From positions 702,001 to 766,000 of the forward strand of contig JAPWDM010000060.1 in the NCBI GenBank assembly GCA_035578155.1: a DNA stretch of 64,000 bases, written 5' to 3'. The DNA is from Brachynemurus nebulosus. Lineage: Eukaryota; Arthropoda; Insecta; Neuroptera; Myrmeleontidae. The position numbers were made by a program, and so were the translations under genes. Numbering within the stretch: the first letter of the stretch is position 1; each line of letters begins with the position of its first letter. The notes below the pieces were generated by a model, which worked only from the letters and a program-made list of their open reading frames with translations, did not search any database and was not told where the DNA came from. Shown piece after piece: positions 44,447 through 56,620 of this stretch.

Positions 44447-44693
44447 TTGTTGCTCATCTTGGAGTTCCAATTTATTTTTATTTTAAAAAAAATTGACTTG
44501 TCAGAATTTGATCAGAACGTCAAAAGTAAAATTTTTCCTTTTGGTCATCACCAGTCACTCAAAAAACTTCAGAACATTACCTTGTTACTGGAGTTAGCTT
44601 TATACAAGTCACAAGATTTGATTGTTATTAACACCGATGTGAATTTAAATAAAGTCTAAAACGCCGCAAACCCAAAAAATTTGAGAACCCCTG
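44447..44693 (+). pseudogene. Open frame ending at a hAT-like terminus
   Basis: A 70-codon frame (LEFQFIFILKKIDLSEFDQN..., LLLELALYKSQDLIVINTDV) ends at 44659, directly before AACCCAAAAAATTTGAGAAC, whose complement gives CAGGGGTTCTCAAATTTTTT at 44693, a hAT TIR. Position suggests a decayed transposase C-terminus or the 3' part of a related element, but I see no hAT dimerisation motif, so coding origin is uncertain. Confidence 0.28.
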
Positions 44694-44742
44694 CCCTACA
44701 TAATTGATTAAAGTCAGCCCCATCTATACATGATATTTCTAA

Positions 44743-45424
44743 GGCCGGGTTTCCACCAAACGGACAAAACAGAAACTCGTGTCGGTTTCAACAAAATTTC
44801 AACTGTTTACAAACAATTTAAAAACAAATTATAAACTCGAGTCTCTGACGACTGTTGGAGTTGTGTTTTTTTGAGTCCCATCGGAAAGCGGTAAACATCA
44901 AAGAATTGTTTCCAAACAATCGGTTTAGTGGAAATGAGTTTCTCTGTTCACATTTCAACACAGGTCATAACATAACCAGTACCACTAGTACTATTTCATT
45001 ATTAAGATTAAATAAATGCATACGTATTACATATTTTCAAAACATTGTGAATTATATATGCCTAATATTAATAAATATTCCTGTATACTTATTTTGACTG
45101 TTTATTTTTTAGAATATTATATCTATAAATTATTTTTTGCACGTAGGTTTTTACATTTTTTTATAAGAAATATCTTTATTTTCCGGTAATTTAGTAAAAA
45201 CCATCCCCAAGCCAATATAAAAATTTCTTTTTCATTAGGCATTTTGCTGTTGGAATATGCTAACCTTAAATTTGACATTAACAGAAACAAAACACGTGTC
45301 GCTTTGGTTGAAATAGTGTTTTTAATTTGTTTGCATTTTATCTTAGTTTTTTGCAACTTACAAATGTTGCCAATTTCAGAAACTAAACACAAACTCAACT
45401 AGTCTCTTTGGTGGAAATCCGGCC
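44743..45424. mobile_element. Harbinger-type MITE, 682 bp, TAA duplication
   Basis: Left GGCCGGGTTTCCACCAAACG and right-end complement GGCCGGATTTCCACCAAAGA, flanked by TAA at 44740-44742 and 45425-45427. CAAACTCG/CGAGTTT words recur inside. Open frames of 80-91 codons on both strands are not protein-like. Confidence 0.84.
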
Positions 45425-45427
45425 TAA

Positions 45428-45628
45428 AAACCAACGAAATATCTTATTGTTTTACATGAAGGAAGTTTTTAGTTTTGAATTTTATTCTCATAAAAAAAAA
45501 TTAAAAGAAGTGTGTGTTAAACACGCATTAAGTGAGGATTTCGTAATCAGTAGCTAAAATTTTTCACAATTCTCGGAATAAAATTCTTGCTTTTATTTGA
45601 TGTTATCTGATTTCTATATGAGTTAAAT
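45428..45628. other. Short intergenic
   Basis: Nothing recognised. Confidence 0.4.
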
Positions 45629-45947
45629 ATCCCTGTCGCAGCATCCTGCATAACATAGCGAATTTCCGTTTATAAAAATTAGTTTTTCTCGGAAACTAGT
45701 TAACATAGAAAAAAAGTTTAGACCTTTTTTTTGTAATTTTTTCTTCTCTTTTAAATGGTGTAAAAAAATTTGGCAAAAATTTTTGAATAAGTAGAAATTT
45801 TGGCAAAAACTAATTTTTTGCAAGAACAAAAACCATGTTTCTGGCATCCGACGTGTCTGGCTGACGAACTCATCCAAGGGTTTGGGACTTCCAATGTTCT
45901 CACCAAGTTTCGTAAAAATTGGATACTTCGTTTGAGAGTTATCGCGC

Positions 45948-46023
<76 letters not shown>

Positions 46024-46146
46024 ATATATATAAATTTTAGATATTATTGTCGGTTTTAGGGACCTCAGAACAAATTTCTGCCATAGTCCCGGGCTCAGGT
46101 CGCGTCCAGTGGCTGTAATAGCTGAATTCCATTCTGGAAATTCGCT
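45629..46146 (+). mobile_element. (TA)n-bearing inverted-repeat element, copy d (complete)
   Basis: ATCCCTGTCGCAGCATCCTG and CATAACAT precede AGCGAATTTCCG (45657). Then come TTTTTCTCGGAAACTAGTT, ATCCGACGTGTCTGGCTGAC, GAGAGTTATCGCGCGGACAT, (TA)n at 45953-46031, TTTTAGATATTATTGTCGG, CATAGTCCCGGGCTCAGGTC and finally CATTCTGGAAATTCGCT (46146). Both TIRs are present. Confidence 0.82.
45953..46031. repeat. (TA)n microsatellite
   Basis: About 79 bp of TA at the fixed internal position of copy d. Confidence 0.95.
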
Positions 46147-46205
46147 AAAAAATCAATAGTTATTTAAAAAATAATACTGTTTATTAGGGGATAAGGTATT
46201 TTGAC

Positions 46206-46243
<38 letters not shown>

Positions 46244-47030
46244 TCAAATGAATGTACAACACAAGATTTTTGTATCAAAATTTAATGTCAATTCGAGTAA
46301 AATTAACGGATATATAGACTTGCAATTTCTGTCCGTCCGACCCTAGTGTATAAAACTTAACACTTAAAAACGCGTGTCGATGAACTCTCTAACTCAAAAT
46401 CTACTGAACCGATCCTTTTGAAATTTTACGCACTCTTTCTACACATAAATTACGAGATAATGCTGTCGAATTTTTTTTATTTTTTATACCTAATTATAAT
46501 TTATTTTACAAGTAAAAAGTTACCGAATTTTTAATCAAAGATCGATATTTTGATTCCTAAGTGTTACTAAAAGTGAAAAAATGAATTTAAAAAATAAACT
46601 TCGACGGTGTTACCTTGAAAAATTTATCACCTAACGAAATATTTCTGATAACTTTATTGATGACGCAGTATAACTTTTTTCTGAGGCGTCTACAAAAATC
46701 TACCACCAACGACCCATTTCTGCATTTTTTTCAATAAAATGTTCACAGAATATTCCTCAAATAGCATTCTATTATTATGTACTAATTACCTAAATAAATT
46801 TATATTAACCGTATTGTCAAAAAAAAATATTCTGGAAAATATGCTTATTTTATAACGAATTAACCTTCCCTCCTTTAAACTGCATAAGGTCCGACACTGA
46901 TTATTTAAAAGTGATTAAGTGCGATGATAGACATGACGAATTTATAAGGATTTCGTAGTACAACAACAAAATCTTTATAAATTATAGAATACGTAACTTC
47001 GGTAAGATTACATTTGTGTGTTTTTATTTG
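46147..47030. other. Intergenic with poly(T) and transposon-tail words
   Basis: Poly(T) of about 29 at 46208-46236. TCTGTCCGTCCGACCCTAG and AAATCTACTGAACCGATCCT (46330-46430) are typical transposon-tail sequence. No gene. Confidence 0.45.
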
Positions 47031-47039
47031 AGAAATTAT

Positions 47040-47420
47040 TAAAACCGGCGCGGCGCACCTAAATGCGTTAATAGAAAGGATTTATACATATTATATGATT
47101 ATTTTACTTATTTACGTACGTTAGAGTTTCCTCGGTCGGCCAAATAATAAAACCAATGACGATTGCTGCCATTGCTGCGGACTACAACTGTCTCTGTTAT
47201 GTGTGAGAGAGAAACCGATCTTGGAAAGTTAATACGTATGTACAGTACATACACATCCAGTACGACGCTGTATGAGAAATATTTGTAATTGTATACAAAT
47301 ATTAATGTATATGTAACAGTGGTAACACGTATGTATGTACTCGTATATCTATGTACAATGTAGAATTTATTATTGATTTTCTGTACATGAAATGGGTACT
47401 TGTGCATGTATTTATCGTAT
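47040..47420. other. Slightly GC-richer patch, possible old exon or promoter
   Basis: AACCGGCGCGGCGCACCTAA and TTTCCTCGGTCGGCC stand out from AT-rich flanks. A 99-codon minus-strand frame (47108-47407) begins MHKYPFHVQKINNKFYIVHR and ends LADRGNSNVRK, with an aromatic/hydrophobic middle. No family recognised. Host promoter, exon and repeat origins are all possible. Confidence 0.2.
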
Positions 47421-47740
47421 TATTATTATGGATACAATTATTCATTAAAACCAATTATTATTAGTCATTCATTTTGTTTTATTTAAATTTTAAACTTTAT
47501 AAATGTATACTTCGTATCATACTGCAATATTGGAATATGTTTTATACGAAAAATTTCATAATTTACATGTAATTATTTATGTATAAGGCACATTTAAATA
47601 AATGGAGTCAAAAATATTGAGGTCTATGTCTGTCCCTGAAGCGAGTTAATAAAATCAAAGTGTGAAGTTTTTAATTCGTTTTATAAAAATAGCTTCACCA
47701 AATATCAGTAAATTAATTAAGAAAAGTACATATATGTATA

Positions 47741-49878
47741 CCATAAAATGGGTTGACTTTGCTCCACTTTCAGAAGCTTTTTTTAAAATATTTTTATAAA
47801 AAAACTATAGTTTTTAAAAAGCAACTTAATAAGTCGGTTTTGATATTTTCTTAACGGGATGGTAACGTTAATTCGGCATAAAAAGGCTCATTTTTAAGAA
47901 TTTTTTCAGACGCTACAGGTAATACAAATCTAATTAATCTACCGTAACATTATAGTACAACATACGAACAACATTTCCTTAATTTTTTAAAACAAAATAT
48001 AAATAATTAAGCCAAGGGCAGCAAATCTTCGGAGGCGCCTCGAAAAAAAGTTGTCTGTCGGTGAACAATATAATTCATGAGTGAATCATCCGAAATAAAA
48101 AAAATATGATATCATTAGATAATCGTTTTCTAAGGTATCCCTGAGGGGAAATTTCTTTTTTTCGATTTTTTTAATTTTTGGTGACACTTAAAAGTGAAAA
48201 CACCGATTTTCGTCTAAAAAATGGACCTATTTGTTATTGTAAAATTAATAATTATGAAAAATAAAAACAAGCTCCTAGGGATACCTGGTCATTTTTGTAG
48301 GGAATCTGTATACAAAATTTTGAAACAATCGGTCGAGTAGATTTTGATTCAAACTGTTCACCGGTTTCAAAAATGACAAGTGTCAGAAAATCACTTTAAA
48401 GTTTTGTATATCTGAAAATACAATATTAAATATGAAAAATTTTTTCATACCTGCATCATTGGTTATAGTATACATTAGTATACTTACAAAGACCTATCGA
48501 TGAATAAAAGAATTCAGGGATTCCGAGAGCACAGAGCCACGCCACGTACCTGCAGGGCAGAGAAACAAAAACGTGTCGGAGCAACAAACGCTCAAAATTC
48601 TATATCTTAGTTTTACTCCGATTTGTTTCAAATTTTGACACAACAATCTTAAGATGTTGTACAATCGTTTGAAACAATAAAAAAAAAATGAAAAAAAATT
48701 TTAATACGTTACCATCTCCATCCAACAGTCAAGAAACTGTTATCATATCACATATATATCTTTTTCATAACATTTTTTTTTATAAATACATACATGTTGC
48801 CACTTGAAATATTAATTTATTTTAAATTTGAGTTCATTTTAAATTAGTTGGCCACTGTTACTCTTGAATTTATGTAAGGAAAAGGGTCAAGTTATTTAAA
48901 ATAAATTCTAACAAATTATTTGTTGCAAAAGAAAACCCATTCAGAAACATTATAACATCACTCAGGACCAGTGGAAATTGACAGGACTGCATTTCTCTTT
49001 TTCTGAACCAAATAAAATAATTGAAGACATGAATGGATGAAGGTGTTATATGTACAATTTTTTATTCTACAATAAAAGCGTTAGAAAGTTTTTATTTACA
49101 TATACTTCCCATGCAATATCAAATGTTTATTATTGAATTTCTACAAAACTACTTAACCTATTGAAACTAAATTTTAATATATATAATACTTTAGCATGAA
49201 TGTTTCAAAATTTTGCAAAAAATGACTTTTTGAAAAAAAATGTTACATAACACCTTCATCTACTCATGTATTCAATTCAAACTTGTAGAGTTCAATAAAT
49301 CGTATTTAACATGGTCAATTTGCAGATAACATGAATTTAAGAAAAATGTAGAATTACAAACAGATAACAAGAATATGTAGTAATGTCTGTTACAAAAAAT
49401 TAGTTATTCTGTGGTTCAAAATAAGTTTTTAAACTGGTGTAACCTATTTTGAGCTGGTGCAATGTAACAATGTTTTTCTTTAAAAGTAACGTCAAAATCA
49501 TAATGGATGATAAATTGATAAATACCGGAGATAGTTACTATTTAGATGTCATAATTAAAAAGATAACTAATTTTCTACAGAAATAGACCACATTTACTTT
49601 CATATAATGCCTTCTTCTAAGAGCAAAACAACACTTTTTTTGAATAATAATTTCAGAAAAAATGAAAATATACAGATTTTGAGTTTTTATCTTTGCCAAC
49701 CCAACCAGAATAGCGAGTAGAATATTTATTTCCATAAGAGGTTTCCATAAGAGGAAAAATATCAAAATTATTTGAAAATGATTATTAGTTTGTCCGCTCG
49801 ATGAAGCTGAATCTTTCTTCATTTATGATGTAAACTGCAAAGTTATTCCTCTGGGAGCAAAGTGATTCCATCTTACGG
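47741..49878. mobile_element. TA-flanked TIR element, 2138 bp
   Basis: Left CCATAAAATGGGTTGACTTT(GCTCC) and right-end complement CCGTAAGATGGAATCACTTT(GCTCC), flanked by TA on both sides. The CCRTAARATGG start resembles the TACCGTG family, suggesting a common mobiliser. The interior has no recognised transposase. A 94-codon minus frame from 49822, close behind the right TIR (MKKDSASSSGQTNNHFQ...), is in the place where a transposase would begin, but its hydrophobic content is not typical. Confidence 0.65.
49019..49283. repeat. Inner inverted repeat, 265 bp
   Basis: TTGAAGACATGAATGGATGA(AGGTGTTATATGTA) and, inverted, TTGAATACATGAGTAGATGA(AGGTGTTATGTAAC): 34-bp arms with six or seven differences. 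Possibly a small MITE nested in the 2.1-kb element. Confidence 0.6.
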
Positions 49879-49880
49879 TA

Positions 49881-50304
49881 TGTTTAATTACGTACTTTCT
49901 TTTGTCGAGGTCATTGAAAATAAGTGGATTAAAACTGTAATTAAGATACACCCATTACTATTTATATGTATCGTTTTGAAAATTTTTTTTTTTAGAAAAT
50001 CAATTTTTAAGGTTCCGTACCTATTTTGAACTCTTAAACATTTTACTATAATTGAGTGAAGATACTTATCTATTTTTACAGACTACTTTTAGTGAAAATT
50101 TGAAGTAATTATAGCATTGCGAAACTATTAACTTCGAATACACATGCTCCAGACTATATGTACATATATAACTGTGAGTAAAAGTGAAAGTAGAAGCAGT
50201 GAAATTAATGCTCGCTAATTTCAAGCTGCTGTATAGACAATTATGAAAACGCGCTTTATAGTATAATAAGCTGATTGAATTTACAGAAGTGTACTTACGT
50301 CAAA
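49881..50304. other. Intergenic, nothing recognised
   Basis: No supported feature. Confidence 0.4.
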
Positions 50305-50848
<544 letters not shown>

Positions 50849-50855
50849 AAGTGTA

Positions 50856-51800
50856 CCGTGAAATGGTCTTGACTCGGTCACTTTTTTTACTATTTTTAGG
50901 TATAACTCCTTCCTGCTGTTGAATACGTCAATAAGTACGTTTCTATCTCATAAAGTATGTTTCCTTTATTATATCCCTGACCCTTTAACCTATTTGTGTG
51001 TGTAAATAAAAATAATAAAAAATAAGTAGAAGTGGCGGAGTCAACATGGCAAAATGTTGTTGAGTCGGCCACCTACTTAAATTGCATTAGAACGTCGGAA
51101 CTAACTTTTTCAGTCCGAATTCGGGGACATATTTAGACACCAGAGCTCGCTTACAGCAGTTGGTAATTGGTTGCAAAGCTTGCAAAGTCAGATGTAAGAA
51201 ATATGGGAAAAAAATCAATGCCGCACCACATACAAATATTAAGATATTTTATTGGTTAACATAGAGTAAGGGATAGGGATAGTGTTTTACAAATTAGAAG
51301 GATGTAATAAAATAACATAGGCCTATTTTAACATCTTAAATTATGTTATATCCATCGAACGAATACTTAAATTTAAAAGAAACAAGATTTCTCACTGGAA
51401 ATAGGAGTGACCGAGTCAATAATAGGATTTGTTTACGCCGAATATTTTTGTTGCTGTTAAGGATACGATTATACACATATCGAAATATTGAAGCCGATTA
51501 AATTTAGAATCGAATAAAACTGTCTCCTTTCGATTTATTATTCAATGTCCGATTATCTATGTCTTAACCAGACAAAAATATTTCGTCGCTGGTTTTAGGT
51601 TATTTGGTCAACCTGGTATTATATTTTAGACAAACCAATCAGAGTTGAAAGACATTTATAGCTGCTTAGAGTGTTTATAAACGATGAAAACGAGACCAGT
51701 TGTGAAAGGTTAGGTTGTCTCTCGATAACAAATGTTTTTACCAATCGCGGCATGGGGGACCAAGTCAATAACCCCTGACCGAGTCAAGACCATTTTACGG
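50856..51800. mobile_element. TACCGTG-family MITE, copy 3 (complete), 945 bp
   Basis: Left CCGTGAAATGGTCTTGACTC and right-end complement CCGTAAAATGGTCTTGACTC, flanked by TA at 50854-50855 and 51801-51802. This is the best-preserved copy and defines the family. It lacks the insertion of copy 2 and has the 120-bp GCAAAGTCAGATG segment missing in copy 1. Confidence 0.86.
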
Positions 51801-51849
51801 TACTCTCTAGGCTGTTATCTACATTCTTATATAGGTATCCCTCCTGTAT

Positions 51850-51965
51850 AGGACCGGCGAGAGAAATGGCAGGCTCCGGGACAAACAAAAAATGTTTCCC
51901 TAGTCGACGAGCAAATAATAACATTTCTTCACTTTGACCTAGGCTTGGCCCCCTTTTTGAATTCC
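51850..51965 (+). repeat. Fragment of the CAGGGCCGGCG hAT MITE family
   Basis: AGGACCGGCGAGAGAAATGG, CTCCGGGACAAACAAAAAAT parallels 36437-36480 (CCGGCGAGAGAAATAACGGG, CCCCGGGCACAACAAAAAA). The right end is not recognisable. Confidence 0.55.
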
Positions 51966-52895
51966 CCTATCAGGCTCGGGCTGCTTCTATAACACGGTTT
52001 CACTCTAACACAGTAAGACAAATTGCGAAATTGTGTTACACTGGTCGATTTACATAGGTATCTACTTACTTTTTTTTAATGATAATTATAACACGTGTTC
52101 AATATCGTTTTCCCAAAATTTTGTCTCGAGATTGCCGAAATGTATCCTTTAGAACTTATGAGTGATATTATTTGAAATTATGTACAATCTGTATTCCGAT
52201 ATAATGACGATAGAGCAATGATTCAAAACTAAGAGCACTTAGGGAGTAGAGTCAAATGAATCCTTATGTTGTATGCCAGGATTGTATACAATTAATTAAA
52301 AGGAGAGTAAGAGCTTAACATAGCTTCTTTTTAAAATTTTCGTCTTTGAAATTAACACACCTTATATGAATTGAGTGATATTGATATGTAAGCGCTTAAC
52401 CGGAAAAGCACGAACTAATTCTATATTATTTATAATAGCTTTGTGATGTTATTTTATTTGATAGTCTGTAGATAGATTATAGTAAGTAGTAAGTACAAAG
52501 TAGGTTACATTCTGTATCTACTACGCCATAGAATATCACTGTCCTATTTACTAATTACTACTTATCGCTCCGGTGTGAACCAGACATTAAGCTGCTGTTA
52601 CATTTTCTGTTTTATTATTCCAAGCAACTTCTTTCCGTGCTAAAGGTACCTATTTTGAATTTAAAAATTTTTCTGTCATTTAATGGGAAAATCGTTTAAA
52701 AAATTGTATTTTAAGATTTTTAATTTTTTAATTTATATTTCACAACTACTTATATTGTTCTAATTCTTTGATAAGAAATATTCAGAAATTATTAATTGGC
52801 TAATAATATTTTGTGCCTGTTAATATGATCCGAGAATTTTTTATCGAGAAGAGGAAAGCCATACTGGTAAAACTTACAAAAACAAGAATGATATA
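51966..52895. other. Intergenic, nothing recognised
   Basis: AT-rich. TAACACGGTTTCACTCTAAC and GAAATTGTGTTACACTGG (51990-52050) may be an old Tc1-like end. No gene. Confidence 0.35.
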
Positions 52896-52901
52896 CAGCC
52901 G

Positions 52902-53440
52902 AACTTTTTTTATGCAGTTTTTTTGTGATTTTTTTGTGGAACTTTTTTTATGCGGTATTTAAAAAAATGGCCGTTAAAGTGCATAATGTCAATCAAAAGG
53001 CAAGAGAGAGTACGAAACCTAAACATTAATTATAATAATTTATTTTGGTAAAATTAATTTTTGATGGTTCTTAATCATTTAATAATCAGTACATTGCATT
53101 ATTAGTTGTTTACAAATATATTTATCGCAATTTTTCATAATATTATAAAAATGAAATAAAATGTTCTCATGTAAATTAATACTTTATTTTGTTTAGAAAA
53201 GCAACAAAGCAAGGAAGTCGTGAAATTTTGAGTTTGTTTTATGAAACTTTTTTATGCGGTCCCGATCCACCGCAACTTTTTTTTTTTTTATACAATTTGG
53301 AGCGAACTAGATTTTTTATTTATGAAGTTTTTTTGTGCGATTTTTCGTGCGTTTTTGTGCGAAAAGATTCAGTTGTATCATCACAAAATGGTACCATCCT
53401 ATATATTTATGTATCAGCTTAACGTATGAGACATTCTAGC
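52902..53440 (+). repeat. TACAG...TTATGCGG terminus, copy 2, and related T-rich sequence
   Basis: TACAGCCGAACTTTTTTTAT, GAACTTTTTTTATGCGG and TTTAAAAAAATGGCCGTTAA match 37907-38060. Further TTTTATGCGGTCCCGATCCA and TTTTTGTGCGA words at 53250-53370 suggest a second decayed terminus. A 77-codon open frame here reads through the T-rich repeats. Confidence 0.5.
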
Positions 53441-53732
53441 CAACTTCTTCAACCCACGGTCCGCTAAGTTTTGGGCAACAGGCATCCAGTTCTTGCCTAT
53501 ACGTTGGCAGTAAGTCATAGATGATCAGGGCGAGTATTTAATTGATTGAGTTTTTTTTTTTTAAAATGAAAATGTCAGAATTTAAAAAGCCAACCCAATA
53601 TTCGTGCCAACCCAATATTCCGTATTGAATCAACTATCCGTTCAAAAAGGATAATAATCAAACTTTTACTTATAATGCCGACTGATAAAAACGATGGTTT
53701 TCCGCCTCACACAGCTAGCCATTTCGAATATG
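53441..53732. other. Intergenic, nothing firm
   Basis: A 15-bp direct repeat GCCAACCCAATATTC at 53589 and 53607. No supported gene. Confidence 0.4.
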
Positions 53733-53874
53733 TGCGTAACCAGGGCTGGGAAAAATGGTTCATAGAAACCATTTAAAATAGAAAATGGAAAATGGTTTCC
53801 AAAAATGCATTTAAAATACAAAATGGAAAATGGTTTTGCTGAACATATTTAAAATAGAAAATGGAAAATAGCTA

Positions 53875-55093
53875 GGGTGGGTTGGGGTAAAATGGGTATA
53901 AAAATAAGCTCATTTTAACTTTCAAGCCAAACAGAAAAGAAAATTTAATTTTTAAAGATCATTTTATGGTTTCAGTTTGTCATTATGATATCTTAGAATA
54001 GTTTAATATGTAGTATCAGTTAAAAAACTATTTAGTGTTAAAATTATAATAATTTTTTGTACTATACCTATTTTACCCCGTGGTTGGGGGAAAATGGATA
54101 TAAAACATGTTTTCTATGTAAAACATATTAATTACAAGTGATACACCTGTTTTATGGCAGTATATAGGTTAAGTATAGGTATAGTAAAAAATAAATATTC
54201 ATTAGTACTTGAAAAAATTTATTGTTACACTAGATATATATAAGAAAAAAATTAAGGAAATGAAAACTTCTTATTTAGGCCTATTAGCCTGAGTATATTA
54301 CAAATACACTGAGTTTCCTTCAGCAACTTCTTCTTTTGCGTCCTTAATAGCATTTTCATCGTATTTAACAGGTTTCTTTATCAAATACGTGCGTGGCATG
54401 TCTTGAAACAACAAAATAAGGTTATTTTTCAGTTTTTAAAGCGTTATACCCATTTTACCCCATATCAATAAAGTATTAATAACATAAAAACTATTTAAAA
54501 AAAAGAAATTTAACTAATTAAAAGTAAAAATAGGTATACCTTTTCCAACAATTATTGGGATGACTTTTCGAGAGGGTGTTATTAGTGACCATAAACTTTC
54601 AAGATGTTAAATTATTTTATTGCTTACAACAAATACCACCCTATGTTCACTCCAATTGTATTTAAATTTATTACCTGTTTTACAAGCGACGGTTTCTTTT
54701 TGCATTCAAATAGATAAGTAGGTAACATGCTGCGAACAATACTGCTGATTATTGCCGTACTTGATAAGTCATCTCATTTAAATATTGAAAAACTATATCT
54801 TGAATGTATACATACCTAATTTTTAAGCTCCTAGTTCATCAGGTTAACTGTCAACACTATTTTCTGTTAGGTGTAATTGACAACAATGAAACCGTTTAAC
54901 ATATGTTTATTTTCTCTTTAAGCCAATTATAGTGCTGCTAACTCACTTTGAGTGCATAATATAATATTAGAATATATTCTTCATATATATGTAATTTTTC
55001 CTGATAAATCTTATCAGTAATTTAATATTTATAAAGTAAAATAGAAATTATACCCGTTTTACCCCAATATACCCATTTTACCCCAACCCACCC
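53875..55093 (-). mobile_element. Pogo-like TA element nested in the hAT element, 1219 bp
   Basis: Left GGGTGGGTTGGGGTAAAATG and right-end complement identical over that length, flanked by TA on both sides (53873-53874, 55094-55095). GGGG(T)AAAATGG(G/A)TATA recurs inside near both ends and at 54081. It encodes a short transposase start on the minus strand (54298-54399). TA duplication plus that motif points to the pogo branch of Tc1/mariner. Confidence 0.8.
54298..54399 (-). pseudogene. Pogo-like transposase N-terminus (33 residues)
   Basis: ATG at 54399 opens MPRTYLIKKPVKYDENAIKD, continues AKEEVAEGNSVYL and stops at 54298. Proteins of the pogo/pipsqueak type usually start MPR.Y.RK....KYDE..L..A...V..G.S...A, leading into a helix-turn-helix DNA-binding domain. 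The match covers that opening and ends where the recognition helix should follow, so this is a truncated remnant or a first exon whose remainder was deleted. No DDE domain is present. Recognition is by motif only. Confidence 0.6.
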
Positions 55094-55797
55094 TATCTAA
55101 AATGGATTATAAAATGCAAAATGCTTTTTATACTTTTCTATTCTATAAATTTGTTATCATTATTTAGTTATATTAATAAAAGCTAAGAAAATGTCAAACG
55201 TACTGAAATTAAATAAGAGCAATCTTTTGAGAAAATTTTATCAAGTTTGCATGGTATGAAAACGAAATTTAACTCTTGAAATATTGTTACTTAAAAATAT
55301 TGTAAAATTTAATTCAACCTTGACTATGCTGCGACTGCGACTTCTAAATTATGGATATCATCTCCTCGAAATACCAAAATATTCTTATCGACGTGTGTTA
55401 AAGATAATAGTACACAACTTGAGTCACAACAAAAATTTGACTTGAGAGAACTGCGGCTCTAGTAGCAAATTTAACTCAGCTGACATTGCAACTCAAGTTA
55501 TAAAAAATTTGAGTCAATTTAATCAAGTTACAGTTAACTTACAATTTGTTAGACTGTGTTCAATTCGAGTTCTGTGATTAATATGAGTCATAAGTGTCAA
55601 CACATGTACACATAAATTTGAGTATACATGCATTTTCATTTTAAATGTAAAATGGATTCAGATTTTCATTTTAAATACAAAATGGAAAATGGTTTGTTTG
55701 AACTTATTTAAAATAGAAAATGCAAAATGCCATTCTGTATTTTAAATACATATTTAAAATGAAATCATTTTAAATAGTTCCCAGCCCTGTGCATAAC

Positions 55798-55899
55798 CGA
55801 CTTGCCTTACTTTTTAACGTTTAAACTTTCAGAACGATTTAAATCTGAATTCATGTGTATATTTTATTTATTAGTTAGTGGTAATGCGATATATTAACG
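55798..55899. other. Short intergenic
   Basis: Nothing recognised. Confidence 0.35.
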
Positions 55900-56620
55900 A
55901 TGGTTATACATACATATGTACATTTTAATGTTTTGTATGCGAGTGTGTACGTAAGCGAAAAGACAACAGCAACTCTCCTTACGTCCTCACAGACATAGTC
56001 GTCCGCAAGCAGCGTATTATGAAGCCTCTCCGCTCCTCAGTCGACACGATTACTTAATAAACAAATACACCCATAATATTTTTTTTTTCAACAGGCATAT
56101 TCATAATAGTTTTTTGACTATACAGAAATTCTACGTACATATATTATTATTATTACATACAGACTTACATATCATGTAAAAACAACCTTTTGTAACCCTC
56201 ATTTAGTAGTGTAGTTTGGTGTAGTTGTCGTTTATTCGCTGCATTTGTAACAACAATTATTTTTTTTTTCGAACCGAACAGTTGCTATTCTGTGTTATTT
56301 GGTTCTTTGGTTTTGTGTTCTGTTATTCAATTTCAGGTATTTTTTTACATTCGTACATAATAAATGAGTGTTTAGTGTTCTGTGTTCATTTCGTCAAACG
56401 AAAACTTTAACTTAATGCAACTATGTGCATATTTTATATAATGATTGCACGCTATATCAATGTACATATTGTAAATAGTTAGAGCAGTGAATTTTATACA
56501 ATATTTTTGTGTTAGTTACATAATAAAGTGTGCGTGTACTGCGTGAAAAAGTGCGTGCGGTTTGTGGTGATTTTTAGTGCCATGAATTTTCGCTTGTCTA
56601 TAACGTGGTAATTTGGTAAT
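55900..56620 (+). promoter_or_regulatory. Possible host promoter and 5' exon
   Basis: A GC-richer 55930-56050 (GCAACTCTCCTTACGTCCTC, GTCGTCCGCAAGCAGCG, CTCTCCGCTCCTCAGTCGAC) is followed by a low-repeat stretch and, at 56520-56610, GTGTGCGTGTACTGCGTGAA, then GTGCCATGAATTTTCGC, with an open start (MNFRLSIT) and a GTAATTT donor-like site after ACGTG. The region contains no transposon signatures, which is unusual in this window. Evidence is compositional only. Confidence 0.25.

Larger units (their letters stand above)
53741..55789. mobile_element. hAT element, 2049 bp, with a nested pogo-like element
   Basis: Left CAGGGCTGGGAAAAATGG, right-end complement CAGGGCTGGGAACTATTT, flanks TGCGTAAC (53733-53740) and TGCATAAC (55790-55797), an 8-bp TSD with one mismatch. 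Subterminal zones are arrays of ATTTAAAATAGAAAATGG on the left and its complement on the right. Without the nested insert (53875-55093) the element would be about 830 bp, a MITE. Confidence 0.85.
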
